A stretch of 64,000 nucleotides of DNA from Drechmeria coniospora (Eukaryota > Ascomycota > Sordariomycetes > Hypocreales > Ophiocordycipitaceae), in the NCBI RefSeq assembly GCF_001625195.1, contig NC_054391.1:248001-312000 (forward strand). Reading direction: 5' to 3'. The translations under genes and the position numbers were made by a program. The notes beneath the pieces were generated by a model, which made no database searches, was not told the DNA's origin, and saw nothing but the letters and a program-made list of their open reading frames with translations. This document shows positions 10,677 to 21,500 of the stretch, one piece after another. Every line of letters begins with the position of its first letter. Positions within the stretch are counted from its first letter, which is position 1.

Positions 10677-12855
10677 TTACTTGAGGCAGCGCTGCATCAG
10701 CGGATGTTGAAAGTGGTGCAGGTGCCCCAGCGTGTTTTCCGACTTGCCGAAAAAGGCGGCCGCCGTCAGCGCGTTTCGGAGGTTCACGCTCAGCATGATG
10801 CCGGGGCAGGTCAAGCTCTCGGCGACGAACTCGTCGGCGCCGTGGGCGAGGTTGATGGACCTTTCCACGCGAGCCGCCGCCGTCAGCGACGGCCTGTCGA
10901 CGACGCCGACGGCGAGGCTGTGCGAGGCGATGTCGATGCCGAGCTTCAGCTTGATGGGCAGTGAGACGGACGCCGTCGCCTCGAGCGCGCCTGTGAGCTC
11001 GAGCCTCGTGCGAACGGCGGGATCGAAATCGGCCGACTTGACCGTCTTCTCGGCGAAATTCATGGACGTGACGCCCTTGAGCCGAAGGGTCCCCCCCGCG
11101 AGGATGCTGCCCGACACGTGGGCGCTCAGCTCGGCGCCCGCGGCGATCTCGATCATGGGTCCGACGGTGACGATGCCGTACGAAAAGGCCGGGAAGCCGT
11201 ACTTGAACAGCGGCTGCTCGACGCGCACGTGTTGGTTGTGTATCAGGCCGACGATGCCGAGGTGGAGGCCGACCTGGACGTCCATGTCCAGCCGCATCCG
11301 TCCCTGCGTCACCTTGTTCTCGAGGACGCTGTACGTGACCTGGCCCATGATGAGGCCGAGGTTCCCCCTCGAGCCGCAGTCGACGCAGAAGACGTCGAGG
11401 CCGTACGAGATGCCCGAGCCCGTCTTGGTCTTGCCGCCGACCTTGAGGCCGGCCTTCGAAGGGCTCTTGCAGCGGTTCGACCCGAACTTGTTCGAAAGCT
11501 CGGCCATCTTGCCCGCCAGCTCGTTGCCCGTCGGCTGCTTGTTCTCGGCCGGGAATGACCCAAGGAAGATGGAGTTGGGCCAGGGCGAGCCCACGTCGAG
11601 CGCGTCCTCGAGCTGACCGACCGGCCTGCCCGCCGCCCTCAGCACGTTTCCCGTCCAGCTCTGCGCGTGGTTGATGGCCTCGGCCGACGGGAAGATCCAG
11701 CTGAGCCTGTACGTGTCGTTGATCTTGATGGACGTTGCGTTGTAGATGCGCTGTTTGATGTAGCCCAAGGGGGAGCGCTTGTCGACGGTGTTGCTTCCTT
11801 CGGTCAGCTGTTCCCCGGTTAGGTTGCCGACGGCACTGTCGACGGTGTTGCTTCCTTCGGTCAGCTGTTCCCTGGTTAGGTTGCCGACGGCACTGTCGAC
11901 GGCGTTGCGGAATATCTCGTCCCGATCCTGGTCAACGTCCGGGAAGCTCGCGTACGGGTCAAGGTACACCGGGTTGATCGATTTGTCCTCGAGAAGCTCC
12001 TCTCGCAACTCCTCGCGGAGCTTGTCCGTCGCGTCGCCCGAGTCGGCCGTGCCGTCTCGGCGCTGCTTCGTCGACGAAGGCGCCGCCGGTGCCCCGGGGG
12101 ATGGGGCTTGGGACGACTGCATGGCGCCCATCGGATCCCAGTAGCTCCATTTGGAGTCGAAGTCGCTGATGAGCTCCTTCACCGGGTGATGCTCCCCGGT
12201 GGCGGTTATGCTCTTGTCGCGTCTCGAAAAGATCAAACGCGACGCCAGGAAGTAGCACCGGTCCAAGTGATGGTCGACGCAGCCCGTCGTCTTGGCCATG
12301 AAGATCAGGTAATCATGGCCCTTCCAGTGCTGCACCGCGGTTTCGTACGCCTTTTGACTGTGAAAACCTACCGTCAGACCCGTGTCGGGGTCATAGTCGA
12401 CGTCGATGTGCTTGTAATCGTCGAGGTTGACGGAAGGGTAGGTGAAGTTGTACGAAATGATGGCGAAATACCCGAGCTCGACATATTCTACGCAGCTGCT
12501 CGTTAGCCTTCTCGACTGTTCGCGAAGGAGGTGCCTCGGCGACGTGTGTACCGCTCTGTCCATAGTGCACATGGCTGCGCGAATGCTTCGCCACGGGTTT
12601 GAGCCGATCGACGGACTCTGACTTTGTGCTCGGGTGGACTATCGGCAGCAGCCTTATTTTCGGCGCCTCCTTTGCTTCGAAATAGTGCTCGTCCTTGACG
12701 GGTTCCGCGTCGTCGTCTTCGTAGAAGAAGAATTCGGGCACGGCATCGTGGTCATCGTCGACGACCTGTTGGCCTGCCGCGTCTCCGGCACCGCCGTTGC
12801 GAGGTAGGGCGGAGGCGACGGAGGCGAGGAAGAGAAGTGAGGCGAGAGCCCTCAT
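10677..12855 (-). CDS. Large secreted protein resembling DUF7029/DUF7223 fungal proteins (two exons)
   Basis: Exon 1 (12855-12552) starts with a signal peptide (MRALASLLFLASVASA). An intron at 12488-12551 (GTACAC, branch GCTAAC, acceptor CGTAG) leads into exon 2 (12487-10677); frames match and give 704 residues. The N-terminal part includes YDPDTGLTVGFHSQKAYETA and then a CxDCG segment (FCVDCGSRGNLGL). The C-terminal half is rich in alternating hydrophobic/polar beta-like segments (VQVGLHLGIVGL, SGSILAGGTLRLKG). This layout is what I know from secreted ascomycete proteins annotated DUF7029/DUF7223; function is unknown. A 60-bp direct repeat inside the gene (11779-11898) duplicates 20 residues (VDSAVGNLTxEQLTEGSNT). 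Confidence 0.75.
11779..11898 (-). repeat. 60-bp tandem duplication inside a coding region
   Basis: Two nearly identical 60-bp units (one base difference noticed, C/T) encode two copies of a 20-residue block in the secreted protein at 10677-12855. The unit is a multiple of three, so the reading frame is kept. Confidence 0.9.
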
Positions 12856-15250
12856 CGTGCGGTATACCAGTGTCCCGCGCGCTGTTCCGGGCGCTGTTCA
12901 GGAGAAGACCGCACTGCCGCTGCCCCGACGAAGCAGACGGGCCCTCTCTCGTCGCGCCGGTCGAGGCGGCAGCTCCGGGTAGTTATATTCCCCACACGAC
13001 CGAGGGAACGGTGACTCGAGACGTAGCACGACCGCGACTGTCCTCGTCACCCTGCGCAGGGATGCGGAGCTTCCGAAGCGTACGCCGCACGGCAATCCGG
13101 GAAGGACATGACACGACGTGTGCTCGTGGGGGCGAACCCCGTCGCGCCGTCCTCGGCACGTCGCGCTCGAGTGATTACTCTAGGGGGCTCGCCAAATCTT
13201 GCAGAGTTGCCAGCATGTCCGAACGATGGGACGCGGCGCGCCAAGGGGCATGGCAATCTGGCCGCGCGTGGGCGGTGCGGGTTCATACGGCGGCGCAATC
13301 TTGGACCATCCCACCACGCCATGGATCATGGCTAAATACGACGGATGGACTTTGCCATTTCCTCAACCCTCTCGACCGACTTCTCGGCGCCAACTCCACC
13401 CGTCCGGTTGGGTTCCGCCCATGAATGGCATCGGGCGTATCCGTACCGTGGATGTGTCATCTGCGGTTGGCGCCATCGTTGGTCGGCTTGGCGGCAGGCC
13501 GTCCACGACCCTTGCTCGAGCATACAGTAAGTATATTCACTTGCCCGGGCAGTGCTTGAGCCTATACGGATCTTGACGAGCAAGTCGTTGTGCTACGCCA
13601 CTTCCCCGTACGACTCCATGAATGACGAGCCATAGGTGTACCCTGTCCGTCCAACAGGATTGCGAGACAACCCGCGATAAGCCGCCGCTAGAGCCGAGAA
13701 ACTGGAGTCGAGTCAAGGAACGGCATCGCGGCCATGCTGCCTCGTGACTGGCAAGCTTCCAACGCCGCTGGAGCCGAGAAACTGGAGTCGATTCAAGGAA
13801 CGGCGTTGAGGCCATGCTGCCTCGTGAGTGGCAAGCTTCAACTCCCGCTAGAGGCGAACCAAAACGTTACAGAGTACGAGAAGCTCGAATAACTCAAAAC
13901 GTTATGGGTTTGTTTCCTCCTCCAGACGGCCCTCATTAGTACAGGCTCCATTTAGTGCGTAATAATAATTCCAACAACCTGTCAAGCTTGCTAACCTTGC
14001 TAACCCTGCTAACCCTATCGAGCACTGGTGTTTGTAACATATAGGGGCCCTGGTTATAGTTCCACCTGTTCATGCAAAGTAATTACAACTACATCTACAG
14101 CTAAGTCATAATTACAGTATGGGGTACAACCAATACATTTACATAAGTAATTGCAAGTTATACCATGACAACAGACTTGTACGAGTAAGTTTACCTGTGC
14201 AAGTTGAGCCACGGCTGGCTCTGATGTGGGATTGGTGGAGTTGTTGACAGTTCAGACAGGGGGCAGGCAAGCTGGCACGGGCTTCTACGGTGCTCGTGTT
14301 TGTTGAAGCACGAAATAAGCACTCCATATCGTCTTGGTTTCTTGCGCCGTTGTGTCCCAGTGGCTCACGTGTCCGCCCTTGGCAGCAGACGACTCTTCGG
14401 CCTTGCCGACGGACGAAAAGAGGTCATCGTCGTATTTCAGAGCCCTTGCTCTGTCGGCTCTCGATCAGGCCCATACCAAGGCCGTGCGCGGTCGGGCGAT
14501 GTGTGCTCGTCGTATAACGCAAAGCCTCGAGACTTGGTCGGTTCATGAGTTTCGGCCCGAAACGTCGTCGAGTCCTACGCTTGCATGGGCACGCTCGTTT
14601 GCAAAAGTCGTATTCGAAGCTCGAGGTCGCTGCGGTTTGATGAAGGCACGCACGTGTGCTGCGGCGCGGCAAGTTGATGGCATCACGATTTCAAGTGCCG
14701 AGCGTCTAGTCCGAGCTTAGTGCTATCTCGCAGTATTATACCTGCAGTGTCATGGTCCGCGGACGATTCATTTCACCCGAATCGGTCAAGGCAGGCCCCT
14801 GTCGAGCGTCAGCAGTCATCTGCAATCTCCCGTTTCTTCGCTCGGGCGACCCCTGCAACCCGACGACGACTCTGAAAGTACGAGCACTTACTTCGTATGA
14901 GGACGGAGTCATCACTTGCACAGGCTCCGTGCTCTCTTGCCGTTGGCACCGCAAGCACCGAGTGCTCACCTTGGGGACGAGCGAATACAAGTACCTCACG
15001 GTGCGATCGTGCTCTCTCACCCCCGTTGGCGTCGACGGCGTACGGGAGTGGCTCGCGAATAATACAGTCATCGTCAGATCCGGGGAGCCGAACCGAACCT
15101 AGCCAGCGAAGCGTGTGACGACGAGGGGGCTGATACAAAATTCGAGCCATCCTCACGGACAAAGCACAAGGCGACCTTTGCACGGAGACGCGGCTCGCCC
15201 TACATCGTCCACGGGACTTCTCCCCGCAAACTCTCTCGACCTCGTGAGCC
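12856..15250. other. Intergenic region with a two-unit repeat
   Basis: No gene is supported between the divergent secreted-protein genes at 10677-12855 and 15251-16928. It contains the 78-bp tandem described separately and GTAC-rich words. Open frames in 13,100-15,100 show no motif, signal peptide or codon pattern I would trust. Confidence 0.4.
13684..13846. repeat. Two-copy tandem repeat of about 78 bp
   Basis: The block GCCGCTAGAGCCGAGAAACT... CTCGTGACTGGCAAGCTTC occurs twice in succession with a few substitutions, followed by the beginning of a third unit near 13842 (CCGCTAGAGGCGAA). It is non-coding as far as can be seen. Confidence 0.85.
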
Positions 15251-16928
15251 ATGGCTCCGGGAACGGGAAATCAGGCCGTCATGTGGCGTTTCCTGTTGAT
15301 TCTCCTCGCGTTTGCTCAGCTGCTGAGCGCCGGCGGCAACGCCGACAACTATCTCCAGATGACGCAGCACACTACGCCCCAGGGAGAGGATAGCATGGTG
15401 TACTCGACTCACATCGTCTTCCCCAAGGGCGTCGAGATCAGCGACAGGGAGCTGCAGCTCATGGCCTACGACGCACGCGTGGCCATGACGAATCATAGGG
15501 CCGACGTCATACGCGACGAGCGGGAGAGGAAAGGACAGCCAGCTCTGAAAGAAAAGGAGCTCGACCTGGAGGCAAGGAATTCGATTCCCGGGGCGACCAT
15601 CGCGTTAAAGGTGAGGAACGTGGTCGTCGACGCCCAGGGCCAGACGGTATGCGACGAGTCGGGCAAGGCCGTGGGCGAGTACGAAGTCTTCATCGCCACC
15701 TCGCGCAAGGGTGCCGACGACCCCCTCAAGGGTTCTCCGGTCATGGCGCGACTTGCCGCCGTCGAGGACGAATGGCGGACCACGCCGCTCAGCAAGAACA
15801 TCCTGAACAACTACGACCTGGGACCGGACTCGGAGGCCGACATTGTCAAAACTCGGACCTATGACGGCAAGGTCATGGAGTACATGAACGCCTTGTTCGT
15901 CGCCACGAACCTCGATTCGGGCGATGAAGCTGCCGTGAATACGATCAAGAAAGCCCTGATGACGGCGCCTACGGAGGAGCAAACGTCGGTGGATGACAAG
16001 ACGAAGGAGGCTCTCAAGCAGCTCCTCCCCTCCCGGGACTACGATGGAGTGGTCGAAGACGAAGAGAGGCTCAAGACGACGGTGCGGAGGCTCAGCTTGG
16101 ACAACGACGCCAAAGATGCGCTCATAAGTATCGGCAAAAAGCTGGAAGACGACAGCGCCAAGGAGGCGCTGCGGCAGGGGTTCATGCATCGGATCGAGCA
16201 AAAGGTCAAGCACTTCCTCCGCGACGAGCGGGACATGGTGACGCGCATCACGGACAAGGACCAGCAGGACAAGATGGTCTTTCTGAGGTCCTGGACCACC
16301 GTCAGCGTGCATCGCCACAGGCGCGGCGGGCTCTGCGGCGAGTTCACGGTGATGGAGCAATACTACAGGAGCAAGGCCAACCGGGTGCAGCTGCAAGATA
16401 CCGAGCACTCGATGCTCGCCGTCAACGCGCGGGACTCCAAGATCATGCCCCCCTGCGGAGGCAAGGTATGTGTAGACTAGATCCCAAAGGCACAATGCCC
16501 TGCCGCCGCTGGGTGAAACATGACTTGCTGACGGGGAACAGAGAGACTGGGGTTGCAACGTGGGCGTGGCTGGGCTCAAGGCCTTGTCCGATACCAGTTC
16601 GTTTGCTCGGCCGCCACCTACCAACAAAGGCGAAAAGACGCAGGCAGTCAAGGCAGCGATTCCGGAGGCGGAACAAAAAGTCCTTCGTGAAACCCTGCTC
16701 AAGCACGTGAAGGGGGCCAAGATTAACCAGATACCGCTCCGTGGCAATTCAGAGAGAACGCCTATGAAGCCGAAACCAGCCACTTGGGCGTCGAGCCTGA
16801 AGAACACCATGAGACAGGCGAAGATGAGTTTGCTTGAAACCATACTCAATCTCCACAAGGCCCCGAAGAAGGTGAAGGCGGCAGAGGAGGAGGAAGAGGC
16901 CGTATGCCGCGTGATGAAAGCAGCATGA
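15251..16928 (+). CDS. Predicted secreted protein, 533 residues, unknown family (two exons)
   Basis: The N-terminus MAPGTGNQAVMWRFLLILLA has a hydrophobic core (residues about 12-26) followed by LLSAGGNA, a plausible signal peptide; a shorter start at the internal Met is also possible. An intron at 16466-16541 (AAG|GTATGT, acceptor GGAACAG) joins 405 codons to 129 codons in phase 0. The protein is highly charged and helix-rich, with a Lys/Glu-rich C-terminus (KKVKAAEEEEEA). Cysteines near GLCGEF, PPCGGK and WGCNV flank the intron. I do not recognise a domain. Codon use resembles the GC-rich neighbours, and it is the last gene before the AT-rich compartment. Confidence 0.7.
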
Positions 16929-18267
16929 TTTTGCTCGCTTTCCTATTTCATTTCTAGGAGAGTGAACAGCCAGACGGTCGACTCATCTGGGAAGAATAAA
17001 TCGATATAGCCAGCCACACGGGGACGTAAGAGGTCTGGAGAGCCTTGAGCAGCCGCATCAAGCGCACTTGGATTCGTGCATTGTGTAACTGGTGACGAGT
17101 GCAATGAAACCGTTGGATTAGGGTGACCCCCAGTACCATATGTCTCCAAACATTAGAACCACAATGATTTACCCGATTGATTGAACGCGTCGGATCCCCC
17201 TTATCTGATTGTACTAGTAAGGCAAGTTTGTATGTATAAATACTAGTAAGGAATACTAATACGACTGGTTATTGCTTAAACGAGCTAAAAGTATAATACA
17301 GCATACTCATAAGAACACGTACTGTTAAAATGTGCGAATTGGTGATGTGAGCGCTGTATTGTCTGTTGGATGAACTTGATCCAAGGCAAGTACCATGTTA
17401 AGGTTAACCCATGTTGCAGCCACCAATATAGAATCAACAGGTCAGGTTAGGGCGTAGTCCACTTTATACTATCGTACCTGTAAAGTGAGGTTGGATAGCC
17501 TACCATCCAGTAACTAGTTGGAAGTATATATATGGGTTACGATTCCCACCCACTTTAACAAGACAAGGGTTTCAACCAGTCTTATCCATGCTCCAGAAAG
17601 TAACCATCTTGTTGATAGTTATGAGTTCGGTCTGAACACAGATTTGGATCTTGCAGCATACAAATACATTCAATGAATCAGTATTACAGGTTTGAGCTAG
17701 CCATACAATACTCAACTATTACTGTATACGAACGTACCTCGCAATACATCTGCAATAACAATACCATAAGCTATTAATACAATACAACTACTGTATCAGA
17801 ACGCATCTCGTAACGCTTCAGTAGCAACAATGCAATCAAGCTTCTACTGTAATACAACTGCAATAGTCGACGTCACATATCAAAATGTATCAGATAATAA
17901 CTCTTCAAGCCTTATTCTGAATCGATGGATTAAACTACCCGGGCATACACCTTAATATAGGCCATTAAGCGCGGGTCTTTTTGACGTGCACTCACCGCAG
18001 TAATACTAATAGTCTGGAAGGGACCTAGGAATATAAAACCCTCACATGCGGGGTAGTATGTCGCCTGATAATGTATACTCACAATCTTTGCTTCCTTTCT
18101 CCTTTCGTTCTCTCTGTCCTTGCCATTGCAAAGCCCAACTAAGAGCACACACGTATTGCGAAGCAGTAGCCGAATCGACAACTAGAAGAACCCTGCAACG
18201 GATCAAAAATAAACATCATTAAGCAAAGATACTATCGTTGCACGTCCCAACATACGACCAACAGCTA
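16929..18267. other. Start of AT-rich compartment, no gene found
   Basis: Base composition drops sharply after the stop codon at 16928. The stretch has many TA-rich words and short relic-like repeats (for example ACGTACCTCGCAATACA and ACGCATCTCGTAACGC near 17720-17820). A phrase around 17108-17135 (GTTGGATTAGGGTGACCCCC) resembles part of the duplicated element at 28.8 and 41.5 kb. A tRNA-like 77-base stretch is listed separately. Confidence 0.45.
17481..17557 (+). tRNA. tRNA-like sequence, probably a relic
   Basis: A 7-bp perfect complementarity (TAAAGTG at 17481-17487 with CACTTTA at 17551-17557) closes a 77-base interval. Inside are a possible 5-bp anticodon-type stem (TCCAG/TTGGA with a 7-base loop) and a B-box-like GGGTTACGATTCCC with one extra base. 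Position 33 would be A rather than T, and the T-stem does not abut the acceptor stem, so a working tRNA is unlikely. It could be a decayed tRNA, a SINE head or chance. Confidence 0.2.
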
Positions 18268-18900
18268 TGGGGTCGCAGCTAGATCAGGCTGACGCCTCCA
18301 ACGTCGAGCTCTCGGGTATGTAATAGCGAGACACGTCCGATGACGAGAGCATACGGGTGGCTGACGACGGATTAAAGACCTCGGCTATACGCCCATGGCC
18401 CTCGTATCGGATCCATGGTCGGTCGAAAAGGTGCTCGAGACGATGCCTGGCTATAAACTTGGCCAGGCTTCCGGTTCCGCCTCGCCGCTGGCCTTTTTTC
18501 CCACATACTCGAGCGCCTCAAGACGACGAAGCGTGAGGGCTGGCGCCGGTTCGACATCAACAGGTTAGATATCCTTGTTCGCCCCTGGGCAGCGACGGCG
18601 GTACCCTCGTTTGCATTTCCTCCTTGCAGGGGCGAGTCCGTTTCCGACCACATGTACCGCATGTCCATGATATGCATGTTTCCGCCACCATCCCTGGCAA
18701 CACGACTCGACATGGAAAAGTGCATCAAGATGTGCCTGGTTCACGACATGGCCGAGCTTCTAGTCGGCGACATCACGCCCATCCACGGCGTTGCGAGGAT
18801 CATGGTCGAGCTCACCGGCAAATCGGACCGCAATATGGAATGGGGCATTCCTGGAAGAATACCTGCTCATGCGAGCCGTTGTCTCTGTGCGTGTGAATTT
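18268..18900 (+). pseudogene. Broken HDDC2-like 5'-deoxynucleotidase (HD domain)
   Basis: Translation pieces match the HDDC2/YfbR-type HD-domain nucleotidase family: SSPLAFF..., ERLKTTKREGWRRFDIN, an intron near 18564-18629 (AG|GTTAGA...TTGCAG) and GESVSDHMYRMS, then KMCLVHDMAELLVGDITPI with the catalytic His-Asp pair. Two lesions are visible. The T6C3 tract at about 18493-18501 puts AFF and HILERLK in different frames (two extra bases compared with the expected family reading). Similarity also ends after DITPIHGVARIM, before the rest of the domain (the second His and Asp motifs), where unrelated sequence follows. The first-exon boundary after the ATG at 18268 is uncertain. The intact family removes phosphate from deoxynucleoside monophosphates. 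Confidence 0.7.
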
Positions 18901-19152
18901 TCGTCCAGTGTCCTAAGAGAGGCTTCCATACACCTTTCATGCTCATGTTGCCGCTTGCTGGGGTTCGGTTGGAAGTGTCACAAGCTCCCCTCGCTCAACA
19001 GCAGTCTGGTGGCCAGGTGCACCTCTTGCACGAACTTGTAGTATTTTGCGACTAGAGCTTGCGGAATTCCAAGCCTCCCTCGGTCTGTGCCTTTCCACTT
19101 CATCATCCGACGCCGCTGAACCCGCAGCACACGTTGGCAGTTGAATGCTGCC

Positions 19153-19947
19153 TCAAGTGTAGTCGACATCCTTGAACAAGCCGCATTCCACGCTCACGGG
19201 ACCCGTCACGGCGAAATCCAGCTCGCCAATCGTATCAAGCTTATAGCTCGGTTCGAAGGCGCACTCTGCCCTGCCTGGCGGGTTGATTATGTCCAGTCTC
19301 TTGACGTTCCTGGACGATGTCGGCAACACACCCGTCTGGTTGACGTATGTGAGCAGCGACGTGAGAGCCATGTTGAAGAACAGCTTGTGATAGTCGCCTT
19401 GGGGCAAGGACGAAACCTTCATCCTGTAATACCCGGCCGCGTTCCCATCGCACGTGTAGGGGCAATTCACAAAGTCATCGCCGCCCAGATAGCCGTGGTT
19501 CGTAATTGCCACCGTCATCTGGTCGACGACGCAACGTCTGACGTCGTCCGACACGGCGACGCGGGCCGTGTGGAAGCTGTTGCTCACCGATACCTGCACG
19601 CACGCCGTCGCTCCCGAGTCTCTCTCGTACACGTAGAGCCCCTCCACGAGAGTGGCGGCCAGCCGGTCGAGGAAGCCGTATGCAAGTCCGGCAATGCCAC
19701 TCACCACCACGCCGCCGACGGCAAGTTTCCCCGCGATCCCCGAGGTCGATGACTTGACTTCGACCGTCGTCGATTTGCCCCTCGAAGACCTGATCCAGTA
19801 GCTGTCGTCCGAGACAATGGACATGCCTCTGTAGCTGCCGTCGCTACTGAAGCTTCTTCCGATCACCACAGCAGCATACACCGCAGGCAGGTCGCCCAAC
19901 CCGCCGGCGAGCGCAAGCACCATGGTGGTGAGTCTAGGGGCACGCAT
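19153..19947 (-). CDS. Predicted secreted or membrane-associated protein, unknown family
   Basis: A single exon of 264 residues. The N-terminus MRAPRLTTMVLALAGGLGDL continues PAVYAAVV, compatible with a signal peptide (or starting at the internal Met at residue 9). A Gly/Val/Ala-rich hydrophobic segment at residues about 70-95 (GIAGKLAVGGVVVSGIAGLA) could span or insert into a membrane. Six cysteines lie in the second half (ATACVQV, RRCVVD, VNCPYTC, AECAF, VECGLF), suggesting disulphides. The GC content is well above the surrounding spacer, which supports it being a real gene. I do not recognise the family. Confidence 0.65.
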   Translation of the reverse strand: MRAPRLTTMVLALAGGLGDLPAVYAAVVIGRSFSSDGSYRGMSIVSDDSYWIRSSRGKSTTVEVKSSTSGIAGKLAVGGVVVSGIAGLAYGFLDRLAATLVEGLYVYERDSGATACVQVSVSNSFHTARVAVSDDVRRCVVDQMTVAITNHGYLGGDDFVNCPYTCDGNAAGYYRMKVSSLPQGDYHKLFFNMALTSLLTYVNQTGVLPTSSRNVKRLDIINPPGRAECAFEPSYKLDTIGELDFAVTGPVSVECGLFKDVDYT

Positions 19948-20631
19948 TGTGATGTCGTTTCCTGCGACGTTCAGTACATGTACAAACGGTCGGATATGCC
20001 ATACGAACCGTGTTATGTCCGAAAATAAATAAAAAAAATCCTGCGCACTCTTGTCTGGCGAGTCGTGCCGCTGGAACGAAGAAATTCTCTTGTATCGAAG
20101 AAAAAAGGGGAAAGAAGCTTGAACAGCAGATTCGATGCCGAGGAATCTTGGAACTCGTGGTCAATCACAGGCCTATTTATACCCGAGCCGGTTTGCAGAC
20201 GGGACTCGATTCGCACATCCGGCACGACGGTTGAAGTAGGTTTCGACTGTTCGTACAGTTCGCGAAGCTCATAAAGTGGGACGTGGCTCGGGTGGAAAGC
20301 ATATTTTGGCAGGTCATACGCTCGTCGAAATAAAACAAAACGGCGCGTGGCACCAGCGTTGCGAAGAGTTGTGACCGTGTTCGGCGGCGTAATTAAGTTT
20401 CGGTGCCTACAACTCCGAGCGTAGAAGCCGCCAAGAGAGCGATATCCGGGTGGCACGGTGGCACCGAAGAATAACGGCATTGACATTGCCACAAGGCTGT
20501 ACTGCACGTCATTCACCCTGCATTTTTCTCCCGTGTCATTTGCCCGCAACGGCGTTGCGAGGCCTCCGGTGAGACGTGATGGGAATCACAAGAGCTGGCG
20601 ATGGCGACGAACCGGTTGGAGACGAATGCCC

Positions 20632-20755
20632 TGCCGAGTTGAAGCCATCACCGAACACGAGCGAGCGCTGCCGAGTCGAAGCCATCACCGAACACGAGCG
20701 AGCGCTGCCGAGTGAGCCCTGCCGAGTCGAAGCCATCACCGAAGACGAGCGATGG
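20632..20755. repeat. 37-bp minisatellite (three copies)
   Basis: The phrase GAAGCCATCACCGAACACGA recurs with period about 37-44 bp, with GCGAGCGCTGCCGAGT between copies. Not associated with a supported gene. Confidence 0.8.
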
Positions 20756-21299
20756 CAGCTGCACGAGGCATTTCGGCCTCGATGGAAAACAACCAAAGTG
20801 GCTCAGAAGTGCGGCGTTTTAGTTGCCAGGAGAATGGGAAGCCGTCGTGACCATGAAGCATTCCTTGGAATCTGGCGCTGGCGCCGGCACAGGACGGCAT
20901 TCCATGGTTGGTCAAGAGGGGATTCCGGATGCGACAGATGCTTTTGACATGGTAGGGCACCACAGAGTTGCCTCGAGTTTGCAGATCTTGAGTTTGGACT
21001 AGATGTAACGATGCTTGCAGATCCATTTAGTGAGATGCAACGATGCTTTCAGGTAGTTTTAGTGGGGGCTATAGCCCTAAGCATATTAATTCGAATGCGG
21101 AGATTTCCGTAGTGCGATCTTGGCTTGGCACTTTTCCCAACTGATACTCGAAGCGGACTAGCGCTGCGCTACTCGGCCCTTTTCGGCTACCGCTGTACAG
21201 CGAAGGATCGGTTCTGAAACGGGACACAACCCACTATAGGACCGGGATGCAGCTCTCTAAATTTCACCACAGCGCATAATTTACAGCGCATTACAGAGC

Positions 21300-21500
21300 A
21301 CTTGCAGTGCTTTTTTTTTTTTTTTTTCGCAGCGCATCATGTCCAGCGCATTATTTCCAGCGCAATATTTCCAGCGCATTATTTCCAGCGTAATATTTCC
21401 AGCACATCATTTCCAGCGTATTATTTCCAGTGCAACATTTCCAGCGCACCATTTCCAGCGCACCATTCCATTCACAGTGCGTTATTTACAGCGTCTTTTC
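21300..21500. repeat. Poly-T tract followed by ~15-bp ATTTCCAGCGC minisatellite
   Basis: A run of 17 T at about 21310-21326 is followed by at least nine degenerate copies of a 14-16 base unit (CAGCGCATTATTTC and variants). The open frame across it encodes only the repeat and is not a credible gene. Confidence 0.85.

Noticed and set aside
9592..10710. Alternative-frame open reading frame over the F-box gene
   Set aside because: Arg/Pro/Ala-rich low-complexity translation typical of a wrong frame in GC-rich DNA.
20013..20549. 178-codon minus-strand open frame considered as a toxin-family gene
   Set aside because: No Arg/Ser-Thr/Glu catalytic pattern, no signal peptide, and AT-rich C-terminal codons.
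21060..21130. CTAAGCATATTAATTCGAATGCGG considered as the start of a 28S rRNA gene
   Set aside because: Only the AAGCATAT core resembles the 28S 5' region; the following bases do not continue the match.
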